DNA from: an uncultured Bacteroidales bacterium
GTDB lineage: Bacteria > Bacteroidota > Bacteroidia > Bacteroidales > Muribaculaceae
Direction: 5' to 3'
Length of the DNA stretch: 64,000 nucleotides
Assembly (NCBI GenBank): GCA_902774055.1
Contig: CACYGX010000011.1
Span: 1 to 64,000 of the forward strand
The notes below the pieces were generated by a model, which saw nothing but the letters and a program-made list of their open reading frames with translations, made no database searches and was not told the origin of the DNA. A program made the position numbers and the translations under genes. Positions 7,626 through 15,446 of this stretch are shown in pieces; position 1 is the stretch's first letter; every line of letters starts with the position of its first letter.

Positions 7626-8216
7626 TTAACTCTTTTTCTCGACCTTGAGGAGCTGAACGTCAAAGATGAGCGTCGAGTTGGGCTGGATTGGGCCAGTGCC
7701 GTGGGGGCCATAGGCGAGGTTGGACGGGATGAACAACCTGTAGGCTGAACCCTCGCGCATCAACTGCAGTCCTTCGACCCAACCGGGAATGACTTGACCC
7801 ACAGCAAAGGTGGCGGGTTCGCCGCGCTCTACACTGCTGTCAAACACGGTGCCGTCAATCAGTTTGCCCGTGTAGTGGACGGTAACCACGTCGTTGGGAC
7901 CGGGCTGGAGGCCGTCGCCCTCTTTCACTACCTGATACTGCAGACCGCTCTCGGTCACCTTCACGCCCTCAGTTTCCTTGTTCTTCTCGAGGAACTCGCG
8001 GCCCAGACGTTCGTTCACTTCGGAGCCTACCTTCTCCAAGGCAGTGAAAAATTCGGTGACAATTTGCTTGGCTTCGTCAAAGGTCATCTTCTGCTCTGCG
8101 CCTTCATAGATTGCTCTCAGTCCGTCAGCAAAGTCATTGATATCCAGTTCCTTGATGCCCGAGCCAATGAAGTTTCCACCCATGCTCAAGCCTAATGCGT
8201 AACTCAGTTTATCCAT
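7626..8216 (-). CDS. FKBP-type peptidyl-prolyl isomerase, FklB-like, no signal peptide
   Basis: This 196-residue protein begins MDKLSYALGLSMGGNF without a signal sequence, as in cytoplasmic FklB-type isomerases. An FKBP_N helical region (residues 1-85) has the LSYALGLSMG signature. A single FKBP domain follows with TVHYTGKLIDGTVFDSS, FAVGQVIPGWVEGL and FIPSNLAYGPHG. It is the first gene of the three-FKBP operon, so the same transcript encodes one cytoplasmic and two exported members. A -7 box, TATCTTTG, lies 32 bp upstream of the ATG. Confidence 0.9.
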   Translation of the reverse strand: MDKLSYALGLSMGGNFIGSGIKELDINDFADGLRAIYEGAEQKMTFDEAKQIVTEFFTALEKVGSEVNERLGREFLEKNKETEGVKVTESGLQYQVVKEGDGLQPGPNDVVTVHYTGKLIDGTVFDSSVERGEPATFAVGQVIPGWVEGLQLMREGSAYRLFIPSNLAYGPHGTGPIQPNSTLIFDVQLLKVEKKS

Positions 8217-8248
8217 TTAAAATGCTGTTATTTTTGTAAAAAACGGTG

Positions 8249-8256
8249 CAAAGATA
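8249..8256 (-). promoter_or_regulatory. -7 box of the FKBP operon
   Basis: The minus strand reads TATCTTTG, an exact TAnnTTTG match, 32 bp upstream of the first FKBP start (8216). No clear -33 TTTG is present. Confidence 0.6.
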
Positions 8257-8299
8257 GTGATTTCCTTGATTGGGGTGTATGTTTTTAGAAAATTTTTAT

Positions 8300-8307
8300 T
8301 ATTTTTG
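8300..8307 (+). promoter_or_regulatory. -7 box of the sirtuin gene; decides its start
   Basis: TATTTTTG fits TAnnTTTG. It lies downstream of the longest possible in-frame start (8257), so the transcript would begin near 8314. This supports translation from 8365 or 8371 instead. Confidence 0.6.
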
Positions 8308-8364
8308 CTTTCACATTATGTGTCCGATATACAGAGTATTCACTTAACAACCTATAATAGACCG

Positions 8365-9075
8365 ATGACTATGAGCAAGAAGAAATTAGTGATTTCGTCT
8401 GGTGCCGGCATCAGTGCCGAGAGTGGTATTAAGACCTTCCGCGATTCCGATGGCCTGTGGGAAAATTACCCCGTGATGGATGTGGCTAGCCATGAGGGCT
8501 TCCTTCGCAATCCGTCGCTCATCCACAAGTTCTACAACGAGCGTCGCCTGCAGTTGCAGGGCGCCGAGCCCAATGCCGCCCACCTGGGTCTGGTCGAGTT
8601 GGAAAAAGACTTCGATGTGCGTGTGATTACCCAGAATGTAGATGACCTGCATGAACGTGCCGGCAGTGCCAGTGTACTGCACTTGCATGGCGAGTTGATG
8701 AAGGTGCGCTCCCTCACCCACGAGGAGCGACTCTATGAATTGCCCTGCGACCAGTTGACCGATAAAGGGCTGGAAACGAGTGTCGATACGCGCGACCCCT
8801 ACGGCGACCCGGTGAGGCCCCATATCGTGTTCTTCGGTGAAGCCGTCCCCAACATGGATGCTGCCGCCCAGTTGGCTCATGACGCAGACATCTTTGTGGT
8901 GATTGGAACCACGCTGGTGGTCTATCCCGCCGCAGCTCTCATCCAGTATGTCAAGCGCGGTGTGCCCATCTACTACATTGACCCCAAGCCGGCCGCCGTG
9001 CCCAGTTGGGTCCATGTCATTCCCAAGCCGGCCACACAGGGCGTTGCCGAGCTCATCGACATCCTGCGCCGTTGA
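8365..9075 (+). CDS. Sir2-family NAD-dependent protein deacylase without the zinc-ribbon cysteines
   Basis: The protein is about 236 residues from the ATG at 8365 (8371 is equally possible). NAD-binding motifs are VISSGAGISAESGI near the N-terminus and TQNVDDLHERAG. HLHG holds the catalytic His, and FVVIGTTLVVYPAA lies near the C-terminus. The usual zinc-binding pairs of Cys between HLHG and the RPHIVFFGE motif are absent, with only one Cys in that stretch. Sirtuins remove acyl groups from lysines using NAD. Related Bacteroidota sirtuins I recall also lack the zinc cysteines. It is monocistronic and convergent with a small lipoprotein gene. Confidence 0.88.
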   Translation: MTMSKKKLVISSGAGISAESGIKTFRDSDGLWENYPVMDVASHEGFLRNPSLIHKFYNERRLQLQGAEPNAAHLGLVELEKDFDVRVITQNVDDLHERAGSASVLHLHGELMKVRSLTHEERLYELPCDQLTDKGLETSVDTRDPYGDPVRPHIVFFGEAVPNMDAAAQLAHDADIFVVIGTTLVVYPAAALIQYVKRGVPIYYIDPKPAAVPSWVHVIPKPATQGVAELIDILRR

Positions 9076-9100
9076 TGCAATTTAAACTGGAGAAATGTAA

Positions 9101-9133
9101 CAAGAGCCTGAGGCATCATGCTTCAGGCTCTTG
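9101..9133. terminator. Bidirectional terminator hairpin
   Basis: CAAGAGCCTGA (9101-9111) pairs perfectly with TCAGGCTCTTG (9123-9133), an 11-bp stem, between the convergent sirtuin and small lipoprotein genes. A T-rich stretch follows on the plus strand. Confidence 0.8.
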
Positions 9134-9155
9134 TTTCATTTCTTGTCTTTATTTG

Positions 9156-9512
9156 TCAATCCTTGAACTTGATAACGGTGTCCTCGCCCGCCCGTATCTC
9201 GACAATGTCCTGATAGAGCAATCGATCATTCTTTTGTCGTATCATCACGCGTCGGGTACCCTGTTGTGCGCCATATTTCATGCCCTTGACTTCGCCGTCA
9301 ACAATCTGGGCTGTCGAGGCCTGGAAGGTTTTGTCGAGTCCTGAGATATTGACCCACAGGTCGTCATATTGTTGTCCCGACTCACTGACGAACACCAGGT
9401 AACCGAACGTGTCGCGGGTCCGATAATCCTTTGCCAGCTTGTAGCTGCTGCCCGAGCATGAACTGAGCAACAGGCAGATGAGGCAGCCTAGTATCAAGAG
9501 GACCTTTTTCAT
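9156..9512 (-). CDS. Small uncharacterised lipoprotein
   Basis: This 118-residue protein has a lipoprotein signal, LGCLICLLLSSCSG. The remainder is beta-rich and polar. Its C-terminal half, TRRVMIRQKNDRLLYQDIVEIRAGEDTVIKFKD, reads like a small beta-sandwich or a peptidase-associated Ig-like domain (inference). I do not recognise the family. It starts 24 bp after the stop of the upstream threonine dehydrogenase gene and is probably co-transcribed with it. Confidence 0.65.
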   Translation of the reverse strand: MKKVLLILGCLICLLLSSCSGSSYKLAKDYRTRDTFGYLVFVSESGQQYDDLWVNISGLDKTFQASTAQIVDGEVKGMKYGAQQGTRRVMIRQKNDRLLYQDIVEIRAGEDTVIKFKD

Positions 9513-9536
9513 TCTAATGGTCTTGGACGCTATTCG

Positions 9537-10496
9537 TTACTTTTTCATGCCGAACTTGATGCGCAGCTTGTCGATCATGTCCTTGGTCATGGCGTCGAGG
9601 TCATACTCGGGCTTCCAGTCCCACTCAACGCGGGCGCAGGTGTCATCCAGCTTGTTGGGCCAGCTGTCGGCGATGCCTTGGCGCAGCGGGTCAACATCAT
9701 ATTCCATCTCAAACTCGGGGATGTACTCCTGGATCTTGTGATAGATGACCTCAGGATCAAAGCTCATCGACGCGATGTTGAACGAGTTGCGGTGAACCAG
9801 ACGGTTGGGGTCGGCCTCCATGATCTCGATGGCGGCGCGCAGGGCGTCGGGCATGTACATCATGTCCATCAGGGTGCCAGCGGCGATGGGGCAGATGAAT
9901 TTCTTGCCTTGAACGGCGCTGTAATAGATATCCACGGCATAGTCGGTTGTGCCGCCACCCGGAGGGGTAACATAGCTGATCAGGCCAGGGAAGCGCACCG
10001 AGCGGGTGTCCACGCCGAACTTGAGGGCGTAGTAGTTGCTCAGCAACTCGCCAGTAACCTTAGTGACGCCGTACATCGTGCGGGGCTGCTGGATGGTGTC
10101 CTGGGGCGTACCGTCCTTGGGGGCGTTGGGGCCGAAGGAACCGATGCTGCTGGGGGTGAACACTGCGCATTTCTTCTCGCGTGACACTTCCAGCACGTTC
10201 ATCAGGCCGTCAATGCCGATGTGCCAGGCCAGCTGAGGCTTGTTCTCGGCAACGGCGCTCAACAGTGCCGCCAGGTTGTAGATCGTGTCGATGTTGTACT
10301 TGTCCACCACGGCGCCAATCTGGGCGGCGTTGGTGATGTCAACGATTTCCGAAGGACCGCTCTCAGCGAGTTCGCCTTTAGGTTCGGCACCAGGAATATA
10401 GCCAGCCACCACATTGCCGGTGTAGATGCCTCTCAACTTCATTGTCAGCTCCGAACCTATCTGTCCTGTCGAGCCGATGATCAGGATATTTTTCAT
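9537..10496 (-). CDS. tdh: L-threonine 3-dehydrogenase, SDR (epimerase-like) type
   Basis: A 319-residue extended SDR protein. The NAD-binding motif GSTGQIG lies at about residues 8-14, with NLAALLSAVAE and the catalytic YGVTK (Tyr-x-x-x-Lys) further on. The segments SIGSFGP and PGLISYVTPPGGGTTDYAVDIYY are hallmarks of the UDP-galactose-epimerase-like threonine dehydrogenases of Bacteroidota and some other bacteria. It oxidises L-threonine to 2-amino-3-oxobutyrate, which Kbl (at the left window edge) then cleaves to glycine. The SDR type is unrelated in sequence to the zinc-dependent E. coli Tdh. A -7 box, TATTTTTG, lies about 50 bp upstream. Confidence 0.9.
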   Translation of the reverse strand: MKNILIIGSTGQIGSELTMKLRGIYTGNVVAGYIPGAEPKGELAESGPSEIVDITNAAQIGAVVDKYNIDTIYNLAALLSAVAENKPQLAWHIGIDGLMNVLEVSREKKCAVFTPSSIGSFGPNAPKDGTPQDTIQQPRTMYGVTKVTGELLSNYYALKFGVDTRSVRFPGLISYVTPPGGGTTDYAVDIYYSAVQGKKFICPIAAGTLMDMMYMPDALRAAIEIMEADPNRLVHRNSFNIASMSFDPEVIYHKIQEYIPEFEMEYDVDPLRQGIADSWPNKLDDTCARVEWDWKPEYDLDAMTKDMIDKLRIKFGMKK

Positions 10497-10544
10497 TACA
10501 GTAGTTCTAAAATATGTTCAGGTTTATGTTCGTTATTCGAGCCA

Positions 10545-10552
10545 CAAAAATA
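10545..10552 (-). promoter_or_regulatory. -7 box of threonine dehydrogenase promoter
   Basis: The minus strand reads TATTTTTG, matching TAnnTTTG, 48 bp upstream of the start codon. Confidence 0.5.
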
Positions 10553-10679
10553 CACCAATTATAATTAATGTGCAATATCTCCCCACTTTTTTTTGGTATC
10601 AGCCTAAAAACATCCCCAGCCACATCGACTTGTACTCAAGGTCCATGATGGTGATTGCTTGAAATAGGGAGCATAGGAT

Positions 10680-10710
10680 TTTGCTAGTGAGACAAAAATT
10701 GCTATATTTG
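10680..10710 (+). promoter_or_regulatory. Complete Bacteroidota-type promoter
   Basis: TTTG at 10680-10683 (-33) and TATATTTG at 10703-10710 (-7) are separated by 19 bp, an exact fit to the Bacteroides consensus. The promoter drives the lipoprotein gene starting at 10744. Confidence 0.8.
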
Positions 10711-10743
10711 CAGCATCGTTAGTAATTTAATTAAAAAAGATTT

Positions 10744-11235
10744 ATGAAAAAGAGTGTTTTTTGGAGTATGTTGACCCTTGCTGTGGTCGCAATGATGAGT
10801 GTCGGTTTCGCTTCATGTGGCAGTGATGACGACGATGTCAAAGGCGGTGGCGCCGAATTGACAGGGTCGTGGAAAAAGACTTATGAGCATGAAATTGAAT
10901 ATGAAAAGGACGGTTCTGGCAAGTGGGTTCAGCTGGGTGAATATGAGCATTCTTATGCTGATAATGATAATGTGAGCGGAATCAAGTTCATGGCAGGAGG
11001 TAATGCAAAAGGACTGTGGTTCTGGAACGGTACAGTTGAGGAGGAAGACGATTTTAAATATCAGATCAATAACGGTCACCTCTATCTTCTCGAGGTTGAT
11101 GAGGCTGATACCGATGGATGGGAAGACTGGGGTAAGATTACGATTTCAGGCAACACATTCGAGCTGAGTTACGAAGATTATGATGGCAGTAACTATAAGT
11201 ATGTGGGAGTAATGAGGTTTAAAAGAGTCGGATAA
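10744..11235 (+). CDS. Small lipoprotein, first of a tandem paralogous pair
   Basis: A 163-residue protein. A lipoprotein signal ends GFASC (Cys21) and is followed by an Asp-rich spacer, GSDDDDVKGGG. The mature part starts LTGSWKKTYEHEIEYEKDGSG and ends with MRFKRV. The pattern of a Trp after a Gly/Ser near the start and a series of beta strands suggests a lipocalin-like small barrel (inference). The next gene (11611-12105) is a clear paralogue with the same signal peptide and strand pattern. It has its own promoter and terminator. Confidence 0.7.
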   Translation: MKKSVFWSMLTLAVVAMMSVGFASCGSDDDDVKGGGAELTGSWKKTYEHEIEYEKDGSGKWVQLGEYEHSYADNDNVSGIKFMAGGNAKGLWFWNGTVEEEDDFKYQINNGHLYLLEVDEADTDGWEDWGKITISGNTFELSYEDYDGSNYKYVGVMRFKRVG

Positions 11236-11265
11236 GATTTTCAACCCTTTCACTTTAACTGATAT

Positions 11266-11297
11266 GGCCGCCCTTTCATGGGGCGGCTATTTTTTTT
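11266..11297 (+). terminator. Rho-independent terminator
   Basis: GCCGCCC (11267-11273) pairs with GGGCGGC (11281-11287) and is followed by TATTTTTTTT on the plus strand. Confidence 0.85.
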
Positions 11298-11298
11298 G

Positions 11299-11610
11299 GC
11301 ATCTCATGCGCTCGACAAGAGGGCGTTGCAATACTGATGTCTTTTTTATATAATCGCGCTGCGCCGATTAAAACTGAGTCAAGTGGAGTTTTGCGGCATC
11401 ATTTTCTGTCACTCGGAGATGCATTTGCATGAGATGCGTTCTTATGAATGTTAAAAATATGTTAAATCGGCTAGAAGTGACAGACAAGAGGTTAGGATAA
11501 CGTAAATTTGCAAAAATTAAGGGTTTCATTGAGGATGAAAACGGGTTCTTGCCTCAGTGTGGCCCCATGAAAGTAATATTAGAAAGGACCCACCAAAATT
11601 CAAGTATTTT
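11299..11610. other. Gap between paralogous lipoprotein genes
   Basis: No gene is visible. A -7 box TAAATTTG lies at 11503-11510 and gives a leader of about 95 bases before the ATG at 11611. The rest shows only short imperfect repeats around ATGCATTTGCATG (11417-11429). Confidence 0.5.
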
Positions 11611-12105
11611 ATGAACAAGAGATTTTTTTGGAGTTTATTGACCTTTGCTATGGTCGCAATGTTGAGTGTCGGTCTCGTTTCGTGTGGCGATGACGATAAG
11701 GATGACAATGGCGGAGGTGCTACCACCCAATTATCAGGCCTGTGGAGGATGTATTATTACTATGAAATTGAGTACTTAAAGAATAGTTCTGGCCAATGGG
11801 TTAAGAGCGATGAGTATGAAGAGACCTTTAAGGATGATGAAGAATCAGACGGAATCCTCTTTATGAATGGTGGCAAAGTTATGCCCGTATGGGTCAACCC
11901 CGATGGCACCTATGAGGAAGATGGCGGCGCTATCGATTACGTAATTAAGGATGGTCATATTTATACGAAATATGACGGCCCCGACATGTGGCTTGACGCT
12001 GGCGCTATCAAAATCAATGGCAATCTCATGGAAATATCAGGTGTTGACTATGAAGATGATAATTTTAAGGCTGAATGGGTTGAAAAGTATAAAAGAATCA
12101 AATAA
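11611..12105 (+). CDS. Small lipoprotein, second of a tandem paralogous pair
   Basis: The likely protein has 164 residues starting MNKRFFWSLLTFAMVAMLSV at 11611; an in-frame start 18 codons upstream has no hydrophobic character and is unlikely. The signal ends GLVSC, with an Asp/Gly spacer, GDDDKDDNGGG. The mature region (LSGLWRMYYYYEIEYLKNSSG, ending WVEKYKRIK) aligns with the preceding lipoprotein over its full length. The substitutions are numerous, so the duplication is not recent. The function is unknown; it is a probable envelope lipoprotein with a small beta-barrel fold. Confidence 0.7.
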   Translation: MNKRFFWSLLTFAMVAMLSVGLVSCGDDDKDDNGGGATTQLSGLWRMYYYYEIEYLKNSSGQWVKSDEYEETFKDDEESDGILFMNGGKVMPVWVNPDGTYEEDGGAIDYVIKDGHIYTKYDGPDMWLDAGAIKINGNLMEISGVDYEDDNFKAEWVEKYKRIK

Positions 12106-12133
12106 GATTTTCACCTTTCACGCTTGAACGAAT

Positions 12134-12166
12134 ATAGCCGTCCCTCGTTGGGCGGCTATTTTTGTG
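12134..12166 (+). terminator. Rho-independent terminator
   Basis: ATAGCCGTCC (12134-12143) pairs with GGGCGGCTAT (12150-12159), including one G-T pair, and is followed by TTTTTG. It resembles the terminator after the first paralogue. Confidence 0.8.
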
Positions 12167-12227
12167 CTATAACATATCTAAGTTATCTGTTTTGATGGCA
12201 AGTGTGTCGGTTTTTGAAAAAAAACCT

Positions 12228-12235
12228 TAATTTTG
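12228..12235 (+). promoter_or_regulatory. -7 box immediately before an ATG (possible leaderless transcript)
   Basis: TAATTTTG matches TAnnTTTG and ends only 9 bp before the ATG at 12245. It overlaps an alternative TTG start at 12233, which is therefore unlikely to be used. Confidence 0.55.
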
Positions 12236-12244
12236 CAGATTGTA

Positions 12245-13423
12245 ATGAGATGGTGTCATTTCATATTGCTATTGATGTTGCCGCTGCTGCTTGGAGCCCA
12301 AGAAGTGACAGAGGATACGGTTGTGCACATGAACAAGGTGCAGCGCCTGAAGCAGCGGGCTGTGGAGCGCATCCATGAAAAGATGAATGAGCCCTACGAC
12401 ACCATCCACGACAGCGGTTACTGGTGGCGTGCGTTGAAGCATGGCCATGTGGATTTTACTAGTGGAACAATTCATTACCCCAAGTTCATCAGATTCTGCT
12501 GGCGGACCTATATGTGGGGCGACAAGACCTTCAACTCCTATGACACCTCCTACGTGGTGAGCACGGGTAAGAACTGGAAGCTGATGTTCAAGTCCAATAA
12601 CTGGAATGACACCTACCGCGGCGAACCAACGGTTAATGACATCCAAATTGACCTGCGAAGCAAGTTGACGGCCAACGTGGGTCTGCAACTCTCGTTCATG
12701 GCAGTGAGTGTGGGCTATACCTTGGGCATCACTAACCTGATCAATGGGGAGAAGGTCTCTAAGAAGTTGGATTTCTCTTTTACCTGTGCCCGATTTGCCG
12801 CCGACGCCTACTACATGGAAAACAGCAGCACCTCGACAGCAAGGGTGACCGATAAGGGCACTGGTGGCAAGTGGACCATCAAGGACTTTGGTGGCTTGCA
12901 CCGCAAGTCCTATGGACTGAGCGCTTACTACTTCTTCAATAACCGCCGTTATGCCCAGGCTGCCGCCTACTGTTTCTCCAAGTACCAGAAGCGCAGCGCT
13001 GGCTCGTGGCTTGCGGGTTTCTGCCTTCAGCACCGCGATATGTCCATCGCCATGGATGAATTGCCCCAGTTTGTCCTTGACAACATCCCCTCCGATGGCT
13101 ATGGCGAGGTGCCGCATTTCCTCTATAATGACTATTGCCTGCTAGTGGGCTACGGCCACAATTGGGTGCTCAGCCGCAAGTGGTTGCTCAACTTGACGGT
13201 GACGCCCTATGTGGGTTATCGTCACCTGATTGCCACCTCCAACGAGGACCGCGCCAGCGCCTGGTCGCTTAACCTGCGTGCCCGCATGGGTGCCGTGTAT
13301 AACCACAAGCAGTATTTTGTGGGTCTTCAGAGTTTTGGCGACTTCCACCGCTACAAGTCCCAGAAGCATCACTTCATTGGCTCCCTGCTCGATTTCAACG
13401 CGCTTGTGGGCATCCGTTTCTAG
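12245..13423 (+). CDS. DUF4421-like outer-membrane beta-barrel protein
   Basis: About 392 residues from the ATG at 12245. A signal peptide (HFILLLMLPLLLGAQ) is followed by a charged helix-like stretch, a conserved WRTYMWGDKTFNSYDTSYV segment and then alternating amphipathic strands rich in Tyr, Trp and Phe to the C-terminal residue Phe. The terminal strand, FNALVGIRF, has the aromatic end expected for BAM-assembled barrels. The pattern matches the Bacteroidota DUF4421 family of unknown function. It has its own promoter and is followed by dnaX. Confidence 0.75.
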   Translation: MRWCHFILLLMLPLLLGAQEVTEDTVVHMNKVQRLKQRAVERIHEKMNEPYDTIHDSGYWWRALKHGHVDFTSGTIHYPKFIRFCWRTYMWGDKTFNSYDTSYVVSTGKNWKLMFKSNNWNDTYRGEPTVNDIQIDLRSKLTANVGLQLSFMAVSVGYTLGITNLINGEKVSKKLDFSFTCARFAADAYYMENSSTSTARVTDKGTGGKWTIKDFGGLHRKSYGLSAYYFFNNRRYAQAAAYCFSKYQKRSAGSWLAGFCLQHRDMSIAMDELPQFVLDNIPSDGYGEVPHFLYNDYCLLVGYGHNWVLSRKWLLNLTVTPYVGYRHLIATSNEDRASAWSLNLRARMGAVYNHKQYFVGLQSFGDFHRYKSQKHHFIGSLLDFNALVGIRF

Positions 13424-13509
13424 TAAATCGATATTCGCATTGCGCCATCATCCATATTATTGCCAAGAATAATTGATGATGGATTGGTGTGAATTTGCTC
13501 GAAAAGTAT

Positions 13510-13517
13510 TATCTTTG
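13510..13517 (+). promoter_or_regulatory. -7 box of dnaX promoter
   Basis: TATCTTTG matches TAnnTTTG, 35 bp upstream of the dnaX ATG. A possible -33 (TTGG, 13484-13487) lies 22 bp upstream. Confidence 0.6.
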
Positions 13518-13552
13518 CACACTAGACTAGAAACAGAGCATATAGTAAACCG

Positions 13553-15328
13553 ATGAGCGAGAAGTATATTGTTTCGGCGCGTAAATACAGGCCCTCGACG
13601 TTTCGTAGCGTGGTGGGGCAGCAGTCATTGACCCACACCCTGAAAACCGCGATAGCCAGTGGCCGCTTGGCGCATGCCTACCTCTTTTGCGGTCCGCGTG
13701 GCGTGGGCAAGACGACCTGTGCACGCATTTTTGCCAAGACCATCAACTGTGAGCACCCTACGCCCGAGGGCGAGGCCTGCAACGAGTGCCCGTCATGCAA
13801 GGCGTTCAACGAGCAGCGCTCCTACAATATCAATGAGCTGGATGCCGCCTCGAACAACAGCGTGGACAACATCCGCGACCTGACGGAGCAGGTGCGCATC
13901 CCGCCCCAGACAGGACGCTACCGCGTGTTCATCATCGATGAGGTCCACATGCTCTCCCAGGCTGCCTTCAACGCGTTTCTCAAGACGCTGGAGGAACCGC
14001 CCGAATATGCCATCTTCATTCTCGCCACAACCGAGAAGCAGAAGGTGATTCCCACCATCCTGTCGCGATGCCAGATCTATGACTTCGCCCGCATTACGGT
14101 GCCCGACATCGTGCAGCAGTTGCAATACGTCTGTGAACAGGAGAGTATTGAAGCCGAGCCGGCAGCGCTCAATGTCATCGCCCAGAAGGCCGATGGCGCC
14201 ATGCGCGATGCGTTGTCCATCTTTGACCAGGTGGCCGCTTCGACTGAGGGGCACATCACCTATCAGAGCGCGCTCGACAACCTCAACGTGCTCGACTATG
14301 ACTACTACTTCAGGCTTGTGGAGACCTTCCTTGCTGGAGATGTCAACCAAGCCTTGCTGATATATAAGGAAATACGCGACAAAGGATTTGACTCTCAGTT
14401 CTTTATCAACGGTCTTGCCCAGCACCTGCGTGACCTGATGGTCGCCAGTACCCCCCAGACGCGCAAACTCCTTGAGATGAACGATGAGGTGGCGCAGCGT
14501 TATGGCGAACAGAGCGTTAAGTTGGCCCCCGCCTTCTATTACCGTGCGCTCGACCTGTGCAATTACTGTGACCTGAATTACCGCAATGCCAGCAGCAAGC
14601 AGTTGCTGGTAGAGCTCACGCTGGTCAAGTTGTGTCAACTAGTGACTCCTCAGCCCCAACAGGCTGCCCAGCCGCCAATCCAAAAGATTGTGCCCCAGAC
14701 TGCCCCGCCAGCCCCGCAGGCACCAGCCCAACGTCCTGCTGCTCCGGCGCCCCAGGCTGCACAAGCGCCCCAAGCGCCAAAACCTCAGCCCCCTCGCCCC
14801 GCCGAACAGCCTCCTCATCCGGCCCAGTCGATGTCCCAAGCCGCTCCAGCAGGCAGTCCGATGTCGCGAGCCATCGGTAACACGCCACGCATCATGGTGA
14901 ACGTGCCCAATAGCACGGCTCCCCAGCAGCAAGCGGCTGTCGCCAGCAAGCCGCAGCGCACCCAGCCCTTCAGTGCCGAGCAACTGCAGGCTGCATGGCA
15001 AGGCTACATCGACCAGCACCCGCAGGAGCGCGCACTGTGCACGACGATGTCCTATGCCCTGCCACAGCCGGGCGCCACAGCCGAGCACTTCGTGATGACC
15101 GTGGGCAGCTCCACCGAACAGAAGAACGTCGAGGAGCACAAGGAAGCGCTGATGAAGTACCTGTGTGATGCCGTCAGCAACGACCGTCTGTCGCTCGACG
15201 TCAAGGTGAGTGAAGTGCCCATAGACACCCCAAAAATCTTGTCACCCCGCGAGGTCGTCGAGCAAATCAAGCAGCACAACCCCAACTTCAATCAATTCCT
15301 CAAGGATTTTGACCTAGGCCTCGCCTAG
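13553..15328 (+). CDS. dnaX: DNA polymerase III subunit gamma/tau
   Basis: This 591-residue clamp-loader ATPase has a Walker A, GPRGVGKTT (about residues 47-55), a zinc-binding Cys cluster (C66, C76, C79, C82), Walker B/DEVH in FIIDEVHMLS, and the sensor/arginine-finger region LSRCQIYDF. The AAA+ core ends near 370. A Pro/Gln/Ala-rich linker spans about 370-440, and a C-terminal tau-like domain of about 100 residues begins near FSAEQLQAAWQGYID. It loads the sliding clamp and organises the replisome. I saw no obvious slippery A-run that would give a frameshifted gamma form, but this was not tested exhaustively. Confidence 0.95.
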   Translation: MSEKYIVSARKYRPSTFRSVVGQQSLTHTLKTAIASGRLAHAYLFCGPRGVGKTTCARIFAKTINCEHPTPEGEACNECPSCKAFNEQRSYNINELDAASNNSVDNIRDLTEQVRIPPQTGRYRVFIIDEVHMLSQAAFNAFLKTLEEPPEYAIFILATTEKQKVIPTILSRCQIYDFARITVPDIVQQLQYVCEQESIEAEPAALNVIAQKADGAMRDALSIFDQVAASTEGHITYQSALDNLNVLDYDYYFRLVETFLAGDVNQALLIYKEIRDKGFDSQFFINGLAQHLRDLMVASTPQTRKLLEMNDEVAQRYGEQSVKLAPAFYYRALDLCNYCDLNYRNASSKQLLVELTLVKLCQLVTPQPQQAAQPPIQKIVPQTAPPAPQAPAQRPAAPAPQAAQAPQAPKPQPPRPAEQPPHPAQSMSQAAPAGSPMSRAIGNTPRIMVNVPNSTAPQQQAAVASKPQRTQPFSAEQLQAAWQGYIDQHPQERALCTTMSYALPQPGATAEHFVMTVGSSTEQKNVEEHKEALMKYLCDAVSNDRLSLDVKVSEVPIDTPKILSPREVVEQIKQHNPNFNQFLKDFDLGLA

Positions 15329-15385
15329 TTCTATTGAGAAGTTGACCCTGGAAGTTTCTTTAATGCGAATTTTGCTAAAAAGACA

Positions 15386-15423
15386 AATTGCACGAATCTA
15401 AGTTTAGATAGATTCGTGCAATT
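15386..15423. terminator. Bidirectional terminator between dnaX and the CotH gene
   Basis: A 14-bp perfect stem pairs AATTGCACGAATCT (15386-15399) with AGATTCGTGCAATT (15410-15423) around a 10-base loop, between convergent genes. Confidence 0.8.
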
Positions 15424-15446
15424 CTAATTCGTATCTGCACCAAGGG

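Noticed and set aside
8257-8364. N-terminal extension of the sirtuin from an ATG at 8257
   Set aside because: The -7 box at 8300-8307 lies inside it, and the extension has no family similarity; the Sir2 domain begins just after 8371.
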